DNA of 64,000 bases from Bog-1198 sp963727045. GTDB lineage: Bacteria; Pseudomonadota; Gammaproteobacteria; Steroidobacterales; Steroidobacteraceae. The DNA is taken from positions 1,364,001 through 1,428,000 of the forward strand of contig CAVSES010000002.1 of NCBI GenBank assembly GCA_963727045.1, in the 5' to 3' direction. Every line of letters starts with the position of its first letter. Within the stretch, counting starts at the first letter, position 1. Under the pieces are notes generated by a model. It was not told where the DNA came from and searched no databases. It saw nothing but the letters and a program-made list of their open reading frames with translations. The translations under genes were made by a program, and so were the position numbers. Of the stretch, positions 34,093 to 42,156 are shown in pieces.

Positions 34093-34502
34093 TGGAACGG
34101 CAACTACCGGAGCAGACGCGCAATTCGCTCGAGGAGCGCAGCCGCGCGCTGTTTCAGGACAGCGTCGAGGGCTTGGATTTTGCCCTGCGCTCGCGTCTAA
34201 CCCAGGCGCGCAACGCCGCGATCGAAGCCGCGGTTTCCCCAGGCCGGCCGTGGTTTTCCCGCATCGGCGTGCTGATGCCGGCCGGTGTGACCGCCGCCGC
34301 CATTCTGGGCGCGTTCCTGTGGTTGGGTTCGCCAATGAACCGACACGCCGTTACAGTAGCTGATGGCCAGCCGAGTCTCGAAGACCTGGAAATTGTGGCG
34401 TCCGCGGACGAGTCTTCCGGTGACGCGATGGACATGTTGCAGGACGATATTGAATTTTATGATTGGGCGGACAAGGCCGCGAATCCAGGGCCGGCAGCAT
34501 AG
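34092..34502 (+). CDS. DUF3619-like single-pass membrane protein, putative anti-sigma factor
   Basis: 136 residues from ATG 34092. The cytoplasmic N-terminus (about 1-55, RSRALFQDSVEGLDFALRSR, LTQARNAAIEA) fits DUF3619; one transmembrane helix lies at about 61-81 (VLMPAGVTAAAILGAFLWLG); the acidic periplasmic tail ends in DDIEFYDWADK. No zinc motif. Its coupling to the sigma gene and its topology suggest it binds the sigma factor, but this is inference from position. Confidence 0.75.
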   Translation: MERQLPEQTRNSLEERSRALFQDSVEGLDFALRSRLTQARNAAIEAAVSPGRPWFSRIGVLMPAGVTAAAILGAFLWLGSPMNRHAVTVADGQPSLEDLEIVASADESSGDAMDMLQDDIEFYDWADKAANPGPAA

Positions 34503-34524
34503 GGTTCCGCCGCGCGGAGTTGCT

Positions 34525-34785
34525 TTGTCATGGGGAAGACTTTGGCTGTTGTGCGGCGTGATGACATGCTCGGCGGCGATGGCCGATCCGCCACCGCCGG
34601 CCGCGACACCAGGCACGCCTCAATCGTCGCAGACGCACCAGCCGGCGTCGGAAGCGCCCGACGAGGATTTCATCGAGTTTTTGGGCACGGATGATGTGGG
34701 TGATGCAGCTTGGTGGGAATTCTTGAAGAAGGTGCCGCCGCGGGGAGGGACTCCGCCCGCACCGCCACCCCAGGAAGCAAAGTGA
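34525..34785 (+). CDS. small secreted or periplasmic protein of the sigma operon
   Basis: 86 residues if started at TTG 34525, which has CGGAG five bases before it. The frame is open upstream, including an ATG at 34459 inside DUF3619, so the start is uncertain. From the TTG, the N-terminus is a good signal peptide (WGRLWLLCGVMTCSAAMA, cleavage before DPPPP). The rest is proline-rich with a conserved-looking acidic block, DEDFIEFLGTDDVGDAAWWE, then FLKKVP. Small proteins with this block occur between DUF3619 and DUF3106 in related genomes, from general knowledge. Function unknown. Confidence 0.6.
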   Translation: MSWGRLWLLCGVMTCSAAMADPPPPAATPGTPQSSQTHQPASEAPDEDFIEFLGTDDVGDAAWWEFLKKVPPRGGTPPAPPPQEAK

Positions 34786-35300
34786 TGTTCAGGGCGTTGT
34801 TCATGTGTGCAAGCTTGTTCCTCGCGGCGGCGAGCGCCGTAGCGCAGGCACCGGCTGCCCCCGCTCCGCCCGCGACGTCGCTCCGCGCGTCCGCTCCGCC
34901 CGCGCCGAAGGCGTGGTCCTCGATGTCCGCGGAACAGCAGCAATTGCTGCACGGCTATCAGGACAAGTGGGATAGCTTGCCTCCCGAACGCCAGCAGGCG
35001 CTCGCCAAGGGCAGTCAGCGCTGGCTGTCGATGTCGCCCGAGCAGCGTTCGGGTGCGCAACAGCGCTTCAGTCAGTGGCGCGCCATGCCTCCCGAGCAGC
35101 GGCAAGTCCTGCGCCAGCGTTGGCAGCAGTTCAAGAGCATGCCGCCGGAACAACAGCAGCGGGTCCGGGAATCATTCAACCGGTTCCGGCAAATGCCCCC
35201 GGAACGACGCATGGAATTGCGCAAGCAGTGGCGGCAGATGAGCCCGGCTCAACGCCGCAGCGTCATCGAACGGGCACCGCCGCGGCGCAATCCGCGCTAG
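34785..35300 (+). CDS. DUF3106 protein with MPPEQR-type repeats
   Basis: 171 residues from ATG 34785, sharing one base with the upstream stop. A signal peptide ends near AAASAVAQA. After a Pro/Ala linker come about five imperfect repeats of 16-17 residues of the form W/F..MPPEQRQ.L...W (for example LPPERQQALAKGSQRWLSMS, MPPEQRQVLRQRWQQFKSM). The region is Gln/Arg-rich and helical, typical of DUF3106, probably a periplasmic protein. It ends the sigma operon. Confidence 0.8.
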   Translation: MFRALFMCASLFLAAASAVAQAPAAPAPPATSLRASAPPAPKAWSSMSAEQQQLLHGYQDKWDSLPPERQQALAKGSQRWLSMSPEQRSGAQQRFSQWRAMPPEQRQVLRQRWQQFKSMPPEQQQRVRESFNRFRQMPPERRMELRKQWRQMSPAQRRSVIERAPPRRNPR

Positions 35301-35360
35301 ACGCGGCCCTTCACGGGAGATCATGAGGGGATGGCTGCGCAACGGATGTGTCTGCGTGCG

Positions 35361-37574
35361 CTAGGGGTGGTAGGTGCGCTCGGCGTGCGCGGCCACGTCC
35401 TCGCGATAGAACAAGACGTCGCGAAAGATTCCCTGGGTGAACATCTGCGCCTGATCGGTGAAGTGGGGTGACCCCCGGTCGCCACTCTCGCCGCCGCTCA
35501 GGATGGCCTTCGCGTGAACGCTGGGGCCGAACTCCACGGCTGCGACGAAGCTGTTGCCGACCGACGTGTAAATCTTTTTGGTGCTGCGCGGGTAGGAGGA
35601 ATCGAAGGAGGCCAGGGCGCCCCAATTCGATGGCGCGAAGCCCACCGGCAGGCTCGGTTTGGCGTCGTCGAACGGCTGCACGATATCGTCGGTCAGTCGT
35701 TGATAGCGGTTGATGTCGCCCCACGGGATCTGCCAACGGCCGAAGTCGCGCTGCAATCGCGCGACGATCGCAATCAACCCGTCGAGGCGCTCCGACGGGG
35801 TCACATGGGTCACCAGGAAGTCATAGACCGGCACGCCTGCTTCGCGCGCCTGGGCGCGCTTGTGTTCGAGCAGCTCCTGGCCCCAGAGAACCGCCACGGC
35901 CGTCGGTACCGAGTCCGCCGATGTGCGCCGGTTCCAGCCCCGCAATGTCTCGACCGCTTGCGCCAGGACGGGTCGCCGCGGATCGTCCGCTGCCAATTCG
36001 TCGTAGTCCTTGATTAACGGCGGCAGCAGCTCATCGAAGGCGGTGAGGTGACTGTCGTAGCCGGCCGCGATGAGGCCATCCAAGGTTACGTCATGAATAT
36101 TCCGAAGCACCTCGACTGCATGCATGCCGCGGGGATTCTCGCCCTTGATCCACATGTACGCCGGATAGTTCTCCCGCTTCGGGCTTGACGCACCCGCCGC
36201 CGAGAAGGGCCAGTTGTTGGTGTTTTGAATCCAGCCGCTCGCGGGATTCAGCAGCGTGATGGTGTCTTCGATCGGATGCGGCCCATGCCATTCGGTCGCC
36301 GGGTCGCTGCCGTCCACCGGCCGGGTGAAATCGAACCTCGGATCGCGCTTTGGTATGAAATTTCCATGGAAATAAGCGATGGTGCCGTCCTCATCGGCAT
36401 AGACGGTGTTGTTGGATGTATCGGTCCGCATCTCCTGCGTCTTGCGGAAGGATGCATAGTCGACGGTCTTGGTGCGCAGGTACGATTGAGCCAGCGCCTG
36501 CACCGGATTCTGGAGCAACTTCACCGCGATCCACCGATCGTGGATGACGCTCGATCGGACCGGGTCCCGCGGGCCATTTTCGGCGCGTATGATGGGGCCG
36601 TGATGACTGTGATAGACGGTGAAGCGCCGGTGGCCGTAACCGCCGGGCGTCTTGAATGAAATGTCGATCTCGCCGACCTGCAGCTTCTTCAAGCCTGCGC
36701 CGTAGCGGTAATACAGTCCGTCGGGCTTCTCGACGATGGTCTCCGCATATTCATCTATGGCATCGCCGCCGTATGACGTATGCATCCAGCCATTGTGCTG
36801 GTTGAATCCCTGATAGACGAAGAATTGACCCCAAGTGACCGCGCCATAGGCGTTCAACCCTTCCTCGCTGCACATCTGAAGTTCCGAGCGGAAGTAGTAA
36901 GAGGTGTGGGGATTTATCCACAGCAGGGCATGGCCGGTCGCACTGCGGCTGGGTGCTATCGCGAACCCGTTGGAGCCGCCAGGTGCGCGCTCCTCCGCCG
37001 TCTCCGCCCGCGAATTCGCAGCTGCTGCCGGCCGCCGCGGCGCGCCGGGGTAGAACTCTTGAAGCTTGGCCAGATCGACGCTCTCGACGTCGCCGCCGAT
37101 GCTGCCTTCCGTGAAGGAGAGCGCCATCCAAGGTTCGAAGCGATGGATGACCTTGGGTGCGACGGCGGGATGTTTCGCGAGGAAGTAGTTCAATCCGTCA
37201 GACCAGGCCTCCATCAATGATTTGAGCCACGCCGGGCTGCTGCGATAATCCTCGCGCAGGCGGCGCGTATCGACGAAAAGCCTCTGCCGCAGATCGCTGT
37301 AGAGCGCGGTTTCGCCGTCGGCCTGAGCCAGCCACCCCAGGCCGCTCAGGTAGTTGCGTTCAATGCGCCCAAAATCGTCCTCGGCCTCGGCATAGATCGT
37401 GCCGAACACCGCGTCCGCATCGGACTTCCCGTAAATGTGTGCGATGCCCCAGCTGTCGCGGACGATGGTGACATTCGCGGCATGCCGCTGCCCGGGTGCG
37501 TCCTGTTCGGTGGCTGCCGCGGCTGCGCCCGCGGCGTTCAAGCCGAGCAGAATTGCGAGGACAAGTGTTCTCAT
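35361..37574 (-). CDS. penicillin acylase-family amidohydrolase
   Basis: 737 residues from ATG 37574, which carries GGAGACC just upstream; the frame is open to 37865 but that part has no homology. A signal peptide ends near AAGAAAAATEQ. The N-terminal alpha-subunit part has VTIVRDSWGIAHIYGKSDAD; the autocatalytic cleavage site is APGGSNGFAI, making Ser201 the N-terminal nucleophile of the beta subunit. Later residues PTAVAVLWG and the C-terminal LSGGESGDRGSPHFTDQAQ also fit the Ntn-hydrolase acylases. Substrates in the family include penicillins, acyl-homoserine lactones and other N-acyl compounds; which one applies cannot be told. Confidence 0.88.
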   Translation of the reverse strand: MRTLVLAILLGLNAAGAAAAATEQDAPGQRHAANVTIVRDSWGIAHIYGKSDADAVFGTIYAEAEDDFGRIERNYLSGLGWLAQADGETALYSDLRQRLFVDTRRLREDYRSSPAWLKSLMEAWSDGLNYFLAKHPAVAPKVIHRFEPWMALSFTEGSIGGDVESVDLAKLQEFYPGAPRRPAAAANSRAETAEERAPGGSNGFAIAPSRSATGHALLWINPHTSYYFRSELQMCSEEGLNAYGAVTWGQFFVYQGFNQHNGWMHTSYGGDAIDEYAETIVEKPDGLYYRYGAGLKKLQVGEIDISFKTPGGYGHRRFTVYHSHHGPIIRAENGPRDPVRSSVIHDRWIAVKLLQNPVQALAQSYLRTKTVDYASFRKTQEMRTDTSNNTVYADEDGTIAYFHGNFIPKRDPRFDFTRPVDGSDPATEWHGPHPIEDTITLLNPASGWIQNTNNWPFSAAGASSPKRENYPAYMWIKGENPRGMHAVEVLRNIHDVTLDGLIAAGYDSHLTAFDELLPPLIKDYDELAADDPRRPVLAQAVETLRGWNRRTSADSVPTAVAVLWGQELLEHKRAQAREAGVPVYDFLVTHVTPSERLDGLIAIVARLQRDFGRWQIPWGDINRYQRLTDDIVQPFDDAKPSLPVGFAPSNWGALASFDSSYPRSTKKIYTSVGNSFVAAVEFGPSVHAKAILSGGESGDRGSPHFTDQAQMFTQGIFRDVLFYREDVAAHAERTYHP

Positions 37575-37608
37575 GGCATCGATGGTCTCCGGTGCGTAGC
37601 ATCGCGCA

Positions 37609-38580
37609 ATGCGAATCAGTTTGCCCGTTGCGATGGCTTTGCTGGTGTTCTCAGGCAGCCCCTCCCGTGCAGGCTCGCCGCATGCGCCGGCCTTCACGGT
37701 GCGGGACCCCGAACCGGGCAGTCCCCTCGTGCTGGTGGCGTACGGCGACATGCGATTTACCGCACCCTCGGAAACCGGCGCGAGCCATCCGGCGGTGCGG
37801 CGGGCGCTGGTGGCCAAGATTGCCGCCGAGAAACCTGCCGCGATCTTCATCAACGGGGACATCACCTGGCATGGTGTCGATTCCGACTACGCCGTGTTTC
37901 GTCACGAGAGCCGGCCCTGGCGCGAGCGGCACCTGCGGATCTATCCGGTGCTCGGCAATCATGAATTCTCCGCATGCTTGGAGCAGATTTGTCTCGAACG
38001 CTGGTGGACCGCGTTTCCTGCCTTGCGCGGCCGCCGCTGGTATTCGGTTGCGATCGGAAAGAGGGTCGTGAGCATCGAACTCGACAGCGACACGTCGCTG
38101 CTGCCGGGAAGCGAACAGAGAATCTGGTTCGAGAATCAAATTGCCGCCCTCGATCCTTCGGTTCGCCTCGTGCTGATCGTCATGCATCATCCCCCCGTCG
38201 CCGATGTGCAGCTGGGCCCGCAGGCGGACCACAACCCGCGGCTCAATGAGCGCTCGCTGGCCGAATATCTATCGACGGTGGCGCCGCAGTCGACCGCGCG
38301 TTTCGTCGTGAGCGCCGGCCATATACACAATTACGAAAGGCTCACGGAGGACGGCGTGGTGTACTTGGTGTCGGGCGGCGGCGGCGCCGCGCCCTACGAA
38401 GTTGACCGCACGCCGCAGGATCAATTTCAACGCAGCGATTTTCCCAATTACCATTACGTTCGGTTCGAAGTTCTCGCCGATCGGGTGGTTGCAGAAATGA
38501 TCCGGCTCGTCGATTACTCGGCGCCCGCGCCCGTAGCGTGGCAGATTTCGGATCGCTTCGAGGTCAGCCTGCGGCCTTGA
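37609..38580 (+). CDS. secreted metallophosphoesterase (calcineurin-like)
   Basis: 323 residues with a signal peptide (MRISLPVAMALLVFSGSPSRA). The five metal-binding blocks are present: GDMRF, NGDITWHGVD, LGNHEF, VMHHPP and GHIHNYER. The GHxHxYER ending resembles purple-acid-phosphatase-like enzymes. The product would be exported. It starts 34 bases from the divergent acylase gene and ends inside pntB, with 17 bases of tail-to-tail overlap. Confidence 0.87.
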   Translation: MRISLPVAMALLVFSGSPSRAGSPHAPAFTVRDPEPGSPLVLVAYGDMRFTAPSETGASHPAVRRALVAKIAAEKPAAIFINGDITWHGVDSDYAVFRHESRPWRERHLRIYPVLGNHEFSACLEQICLERWWTAFPALRGRRWYSVAIGKRVVSIELDSDTSLLPGSEQRIWFENQIAALDPSVRLVLIVMHHPPVADVQLGPQADHNPRLNERSLAEYLSTVAPQSTARFVVSAGHIHNYERLTEDGVVYLVSGGGGAAPYEVDRTPQDQFQRSDFPNYHYVRFEVLADRVVAEMIRLVDYSAPAPVAWQISDRFEVSLRP

Positions 38581-39976
38581 CGGCTTGGATCAACTGGCTC
38601 ACCGCCGCCTGCGCATCGCCGTAGAGCATGCGCGTTTGGTCCAGGACGAAGAGCGCGTTGTCGATTCCCGAAAAGCCCTGGCCCTGACCGCGCTTGATGA
38701 CGATGACGTTCTTCGCCTTGTCCGCGTTCAGAATGGGCATTCCGTAGATCGGGCTGCCGGAATTGGTGCGCGCGTCGGGGTTCACGACGTCGTTGGCGCC
38801 GATGATCAGTGCCACATCGGCGGTTTCGAACTCGGCGTTGATTTCATCCAGATCGGATATCAGGTCGTATGGCACGCCGGCTTCGGCCAGCAGCACGTTC
38901 ATATGGCCGGGCATGCGCCCGGCGACCGGATGAATGGCGAACCGGACCTTGACGCCGTGATCGATCAAGAGCTGCGCGAGCTCCCAGACCTTGTGCTGAG
39001 CCTGGGCAACGGCGAGGCCGTACCCCGGAACGATGATGATCTTTTGCGAGTACGCCATCATGACTCCGGCATCCGAGGCCTCGATGGCCTTTTGAGTGCC
39101 GGTGACACCGGAACCGCCCGCGGCGGAACTCTCGCCGAAATTCGAGAACAATACGTTTCCGAGCGAGCGGTTCATGGCCTTGGCCATGAGCTGCGTGAGC
39201 AGGGTGCCGGCTGCGCCGACCACCGTGCCCGCGATGATCATTGCGGCATTGTCGAGAACGAAGCCTTCGAAACCGACCGCCAGGCCTGTCAACGCGTTGT
39301 ACAGGGAGATGACCACCGGCATGTCGGCGCCGCCTATCGGCAAGGTCATCGCCACGCCCAGCAGCAGCGCAAAGGCGAAAAACAGCGAAACCGCGGGCAG
39401 CCCCGCCTGCTGCAATCCAAAGTCCATGCCCGAGACGACCATGAAACCGAGCGCGATGGTCACCAGCAATATCGCCAAATTGAGGAATTTCTGACCGGCG
39501 AAGCGTATCGACTTGGTGATCAGTCCCTGCAATTTCGCGAAGGCGATCAAGCTGCCGCTGAAGGACACCGAACCGATGAATCCGCCGATCATGGCAATCG
39601 TCAGGTGCGTGATGCTGTGCTCGCTGCCCCGGTAGAGTTCCACGGCGGCGATGGCGGCGGCCGCGCCGCCGCCCATGCCGTTGTAAAGGGCGATCATCTG
39701 CGGCATGTCGGTCATGGCGACGCGCTTGCCGCTGACCCAGGCCACCACGCCGCCCACGGCGATTGCGCCGACCACCAGCGCTACATTGAGCGCCGGGGCG
39801 CCGGTGAACGCCAGGAAGGTCACCAGCGTCGCGAGCACCATCCCGGCGCCCGCCCAGCGCACGCCGCTCACCGCGGTGACCGGCGAACTCATGCGTTTCA
39901 GGCCGAGAATGAACAGCGCCGCCGCCACGAGATAGGACAGCTGGGTCAGGGTCTGAATGGTCGAAGCGGAGGGCAT
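38564..39976 (-). CDS. pntB: NAD(P) transhydrogenase subunit beta
   Basis: 470 residues from ATG 39976. It forms the membrane domain dII and the NADP(H)-binding domain dIII of the proton-translocating transhydrogenase, which makes NADPH from NADH using proton-motive force. About nine transmembrane segments occupy residues 5-270, and dIII contains IIIVPGYGLAVAQAQH, RFAIHPVAGRMPGHMNVLLA and DVALIIGANDVVNPDAR. The order pntAA-pntAB-pntB is complete, so the enzyme should be functional. Confidence 0.95.
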   Translation of the reverse strand: MPSASTIQTLTQLSYLVAAALFILGLKRMSSPVTAVSGVRWAGAGMVLATLVTFLAFTGAPALNVALVVGAIAVGGVVAWVSGKRVAMTDMPQMIALYNGMGGGAAAAIAAVELYRGSEHSITHLTIAMIGGFIGSVSFSGSLIAFAKLQGLITKSIRFAGQKFLNLAILLVTIALGFMVVSGMDFGLQQAGLPAVSLFFAFALLLGVAMTLPIGGADMPVVISLYNALTGLAVGFEGFVLDNAAMIIAGTVVGAAGTLLTQLMAKAMNRSLGNVLFSNFGESSAAGGSGVTGTQKAIEASDAGVMMAYSQKIIIVPGYGLAVAQAQHKVWELAQLLIDHGVKVRFAIHPVAGRMPGHMNVLLAEAGVPYDLISDLDEINAEFETADVALIIGANDVVNPDARTNSGSPIYGMPILNADKAKNVIVIKRGQGQGFSGIDNALFVLDQTRMLYGDAQAAVSQLIQAVKAAG

Positions 39977-39980
39977 ATCC

Positions 39981-40280
39981 TCAAGGTCCTTTCTTTTTTC
40001 TGCCGGCGGAGACGAACATCTGCAGCATGCGCTCGGTGACCACGTAGCCGCCCACTGCATTGCCGGCGGCGAGGATCACGCCGATGACTCCGATGACCCG
40101 TACCAATGTGGTGTCGGCCGAGGCCAATGCGACCATTGCGCCGACCAGCACGATGCCGTGCACGAAGTTCGACCCGGACATGAGCGGCGTATGCAGGATG
40201 ACCGGCACGCGGGAAATGACTTCATAGCCGGTGAACGCCGCCAGCATGAAAATATAAAGCGCTATGACGCCGTCGATCAT
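39981..40280 (-). CDS. pntAB: NAD(P) transhydrogenase subunit alpha part 2 (membrane segment)
   Basis: 99 residues with three to four transmembrane helices. The sequence AAFTGYEVISRVPVILHTPL followed by MSGSNFVHGIVLVGAM is the conserved signature of the C-terminal membrane part of PntA. In this genome it is a separate gene rather than fused to the NAD-binding part, as in Rhodospirillum-type enzymes. One base separates it from pntAA and four from pntB. Confidence 0.94.
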   Translation of the reverse strand: MIDGVIALYIFMLAAFTGYEVISRVPVILHTPLMSGSNFVHGIVLVGAMVALASADTTLVRVIGVIGVILAAGNAVGGYVVTERMLQMFVSAGRKKKGP

Positions 40281-40281
40281 C

Positions 40282-41406
40282 TTACCGCCCCTCCACCGCT
40301 TTGCGCGTCGCTTCGTTCTTGATCTGGCCCTCGTGCGTGAGCACGGCGCCGGCGAACACTTCGTCCTTCCAGTCGATGGACAGCGCGCCCGACACCAGCG
40401 CCGGCTTCAACAGATTGAACAGATTGCGAGAATACATTTCGCTGGCGTGATAGGGCAGGGTGGCCGGCAGATTCACGGGGCCCACGATCTTGACCCCGCC
40501 GTGCAGGACGGTCTCGCCCGCCCGCGTCAGTTCGCAATTTCCGCCTTGTTCGGCCGCGATGTCGACGATCACCGAACCCGCCTTCATGCGTTCGACGGCA
40601 GCCTTTGTGATGATTCGAGGCGCCGCGCGTCCCGGCACCGATGCGGTGCTGATGACGGCATCGCTGACGGCGATTCGCGCATCCAGAACTTCCTGCTGTT
40701 TGGTCTTTTCCTCGGTGGTGAGCTCTCGCGCATAGCCGCCGGCGCCTTCCGCGGAGACGCCGGTTTCGATGAATTTCGCGCCCAGCGATTTGACCTGATC
40801 CTTGGTCGCGCCGCGCACGTCGTACGCTTCGACCACTGCTCCCAGCCGCTTCGCCGTGGCGATCGCCTGCAATCCGGCGACACCCGCTCCGATGACGAGC
40901 ACGGTTGCCGGTCGAATGGTGCCGGCGGCGGTGGTCAGCATGGGCAGAAAGCGCTCGAGCGTGCTGGCCGCAATCAGCACGGCCCTGTAGCCGGCGACGG
41001 ACGCCTGCGACGACAGCGCGTCCATCGACTGTGCCCGGGAAATGCGCGGCACGAGTTCCATCGCAAAGCTTGTGACCCCGCGGTCCTGCAGCAAACGGAC
41101 GAGGTCGGGCCTCGCATAGGCTTGCATGAATCCGATGACCACCGCGCCTTTCTTGAGCGCGCCCACTTCCTCGGCGCTCGGCGGTTGCACCTTCAACAGA
41201 ACGTCCGCCGACGCAAGAATGGTGGCCGCATCGCTGAATTCGGCGTCGGTATACAGCGCGTCCGGAAAGTGCGCCGCTGTTCCCGCGCCGCGTTCGATGA
41301 GGACGCGGGCCCCGGCCGCCTTCAGTTTTGAAGCGATCTCCGGTACGACGGCGACGCGAGTTTCTCTGGCAGCGGTTTCCGTGAGGACACCGATGACGAC
41401 AGCCAT
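40282..41406 (-). CDS. pntAA: NAD(P) transhydrogenase subunit alpha part 1 (NAD-binding)
   Basis: 374 residues from ATG 41406, which has GGGAG seven bases upstream; the frame is open to 41487 without a ribosome-binding site. The soluble dI domain shows RETRVAVVPEIASKLKAAG, the NAD-binding VLVIGAGVAGLQAIATAKRL and YDVRGATKDQVKSLGAKF. It begins the transhydrogenase operon. The upstream gap to the divergent HNH nuclease gene contains a perfect inverted repeat. Confidence 0.94.
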   Translation of the reverse strand: MAVVIGVLTETAARETRVAVVPEIASKLKAAGARVLIERGAGTAAHFPDALYTDAEFSDAATILASADVLLKVQPPSAEEVGALKKGAVVIGFMQAYARPDLVRLLQDRGVTSFAMELVPRISRAQSMDALSSQASVAGYRAVLIAASTLERFLPMLTTAAGTIRPATVLVIGAGVAGLQAIATAKRLGAVVEAYDVRGATKDQVKSLGAKFIETGVSAEGAGGYARELTTEEKTKQQEVLDARIAVSDAVISTASVPGRAAPRIITKAAVERMKAGSVIVDIAAEQGGNCELTRAGETVLHGGVKIVGPVNLPATLPYHASEMYSRNLFNLLKPALVSGALSIDWKDEVFAGAVLTHEGQIKNEATRKAVEGR

Positions 41407-41429
41407 GCAGATCTCCCAAAACGCGAGAA

Positions 41430-41457
41430 TTATGCCAAACGTTGAATTATGGCATAA
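41430..41457. promoter_or_regulatory. perfect inverted repeat in the pntAA / HNH promoter gap
   Basis: TTATGCCA (41430-41437) and TGGCATAA (41450-41457) are exact reverse complements with a 12-base spacer, and the spacer starts with the palindrome AACGTT. The arms are 20 bases centre to centre, close to two helical turns, as expected for a dimeric repressor. On the plus strand a possible -35 TTGAAT (41442-41447) and -10 TATCTT (41466-41471) with an 18-base spacer overlap the right arm; this would start transcription only a few bases before the HNH ATG. The minus strand carries two CATAAT sequences. The regulator is unknown. Confidence 0.5.
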
Positions 41458-41481
41458 GAGTCGACTATCTTTAGTACTGTT

Positions 41482-42156
41482 ATGCACTCCATGCTACACG
41501 ACAAGCGGCGCTTATTGGATTGGCGCGATGACCTCGCAGTGGTGAGTCAGGGCTATCCGTTGTCGCAGCAAATCCTGCGCACCGATGTGTCCGGGATGCC
41601 GCTGGAGTGGGTCGATTACCGGGAGGCCGCGCGTCTGTATCACACGGACCAAGTGGCCTACACCTGCGGGACGCTGCTTTACCGGCTCTATGGCGGCACC
41701 TGCGCGAGGACGGGTCTGCGCACCATCGTGGATGTGAATTCGATCATCGCCACCCTGGGGACATCGGGCAACCCCGGAAATCTTCGCGGCGCGTCGTACA
41801 CGCCGCCGCTCAACAATCAGACTCTGTTCCGGCGCGATGCGTATCTTTGCTTGTACTGCGGCGCCCGCTTCACCTACAGCATGCTGTCGCGCGATCACGT
41901 GACGCCGTTCAGCCGCGGCGGACACGATACCTGGAGCAACGTGGTCTCGGCATGCCGCCGGTGCAACAATGCCAAGGCGTCGCGGACCCCGGAGCAAGCG
42001 GGCATGCAACTGCTGGCGGTGCCGTTCACGCCGACTTACGCGGAGTACATTTTCTTGAAAGGCCGTCGCGTGCTCGCCGACCAGATGGAATACCTGATCG
42101 CGCACTTCCCGCGTTCGAGCCCGCTGCACGAGCGCATGCAACGCTGGCCGATGTGA
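41482..42156 (+). CDS. HNH endonuclease
   Basis: 224 residues. The C-terminal half has the complete HNH zinc module: CLYCGARFTYSMLSRDHVTP followed by FSRGGHDTWSNVVSACRRCN, i.e. CxxC, the metal-binding DH, a conserved TWSN and a second CxxC, then NAKASRTPEQ. The N-terminal 110 residues have no recognisable domain. HNH nucleases occur in restriction, mobile elements and repair. The stop overlaps the start of a 5'-3' nuclease (ATGTGA at 42151-42156), so the two are made together. Start at ATG 41482, with MHSM allowing a second ATG. Confidence 0.85.
   Translation: MHSMLHDKRRLLDWRDDLAVVSQGYPLSQQILRTDVSGMPLEWVDYREAARLYHTDQVAYTCGTLLYRLYGGTCARTGLRTIVDVNSIIATLGTSGNPGNLRGASYTPPLNNQTLFRRDAYLCLYCGARFTYSMLSRDHVTPFSRGGHDTWSNVVSACRRCNNAKASRTPEQAGMQLLAVPFTPTYAEYIFLKGRRVLADQMEYLIAHFPRSSPLHERMQRWPM

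Noticed and set aside
38585..40039. Plus-strand open frame of 484 codons
   Set aside because: Antisense to pntB; composition (Asp/His/Gln/Gly-rich) is that of a shadow frame.
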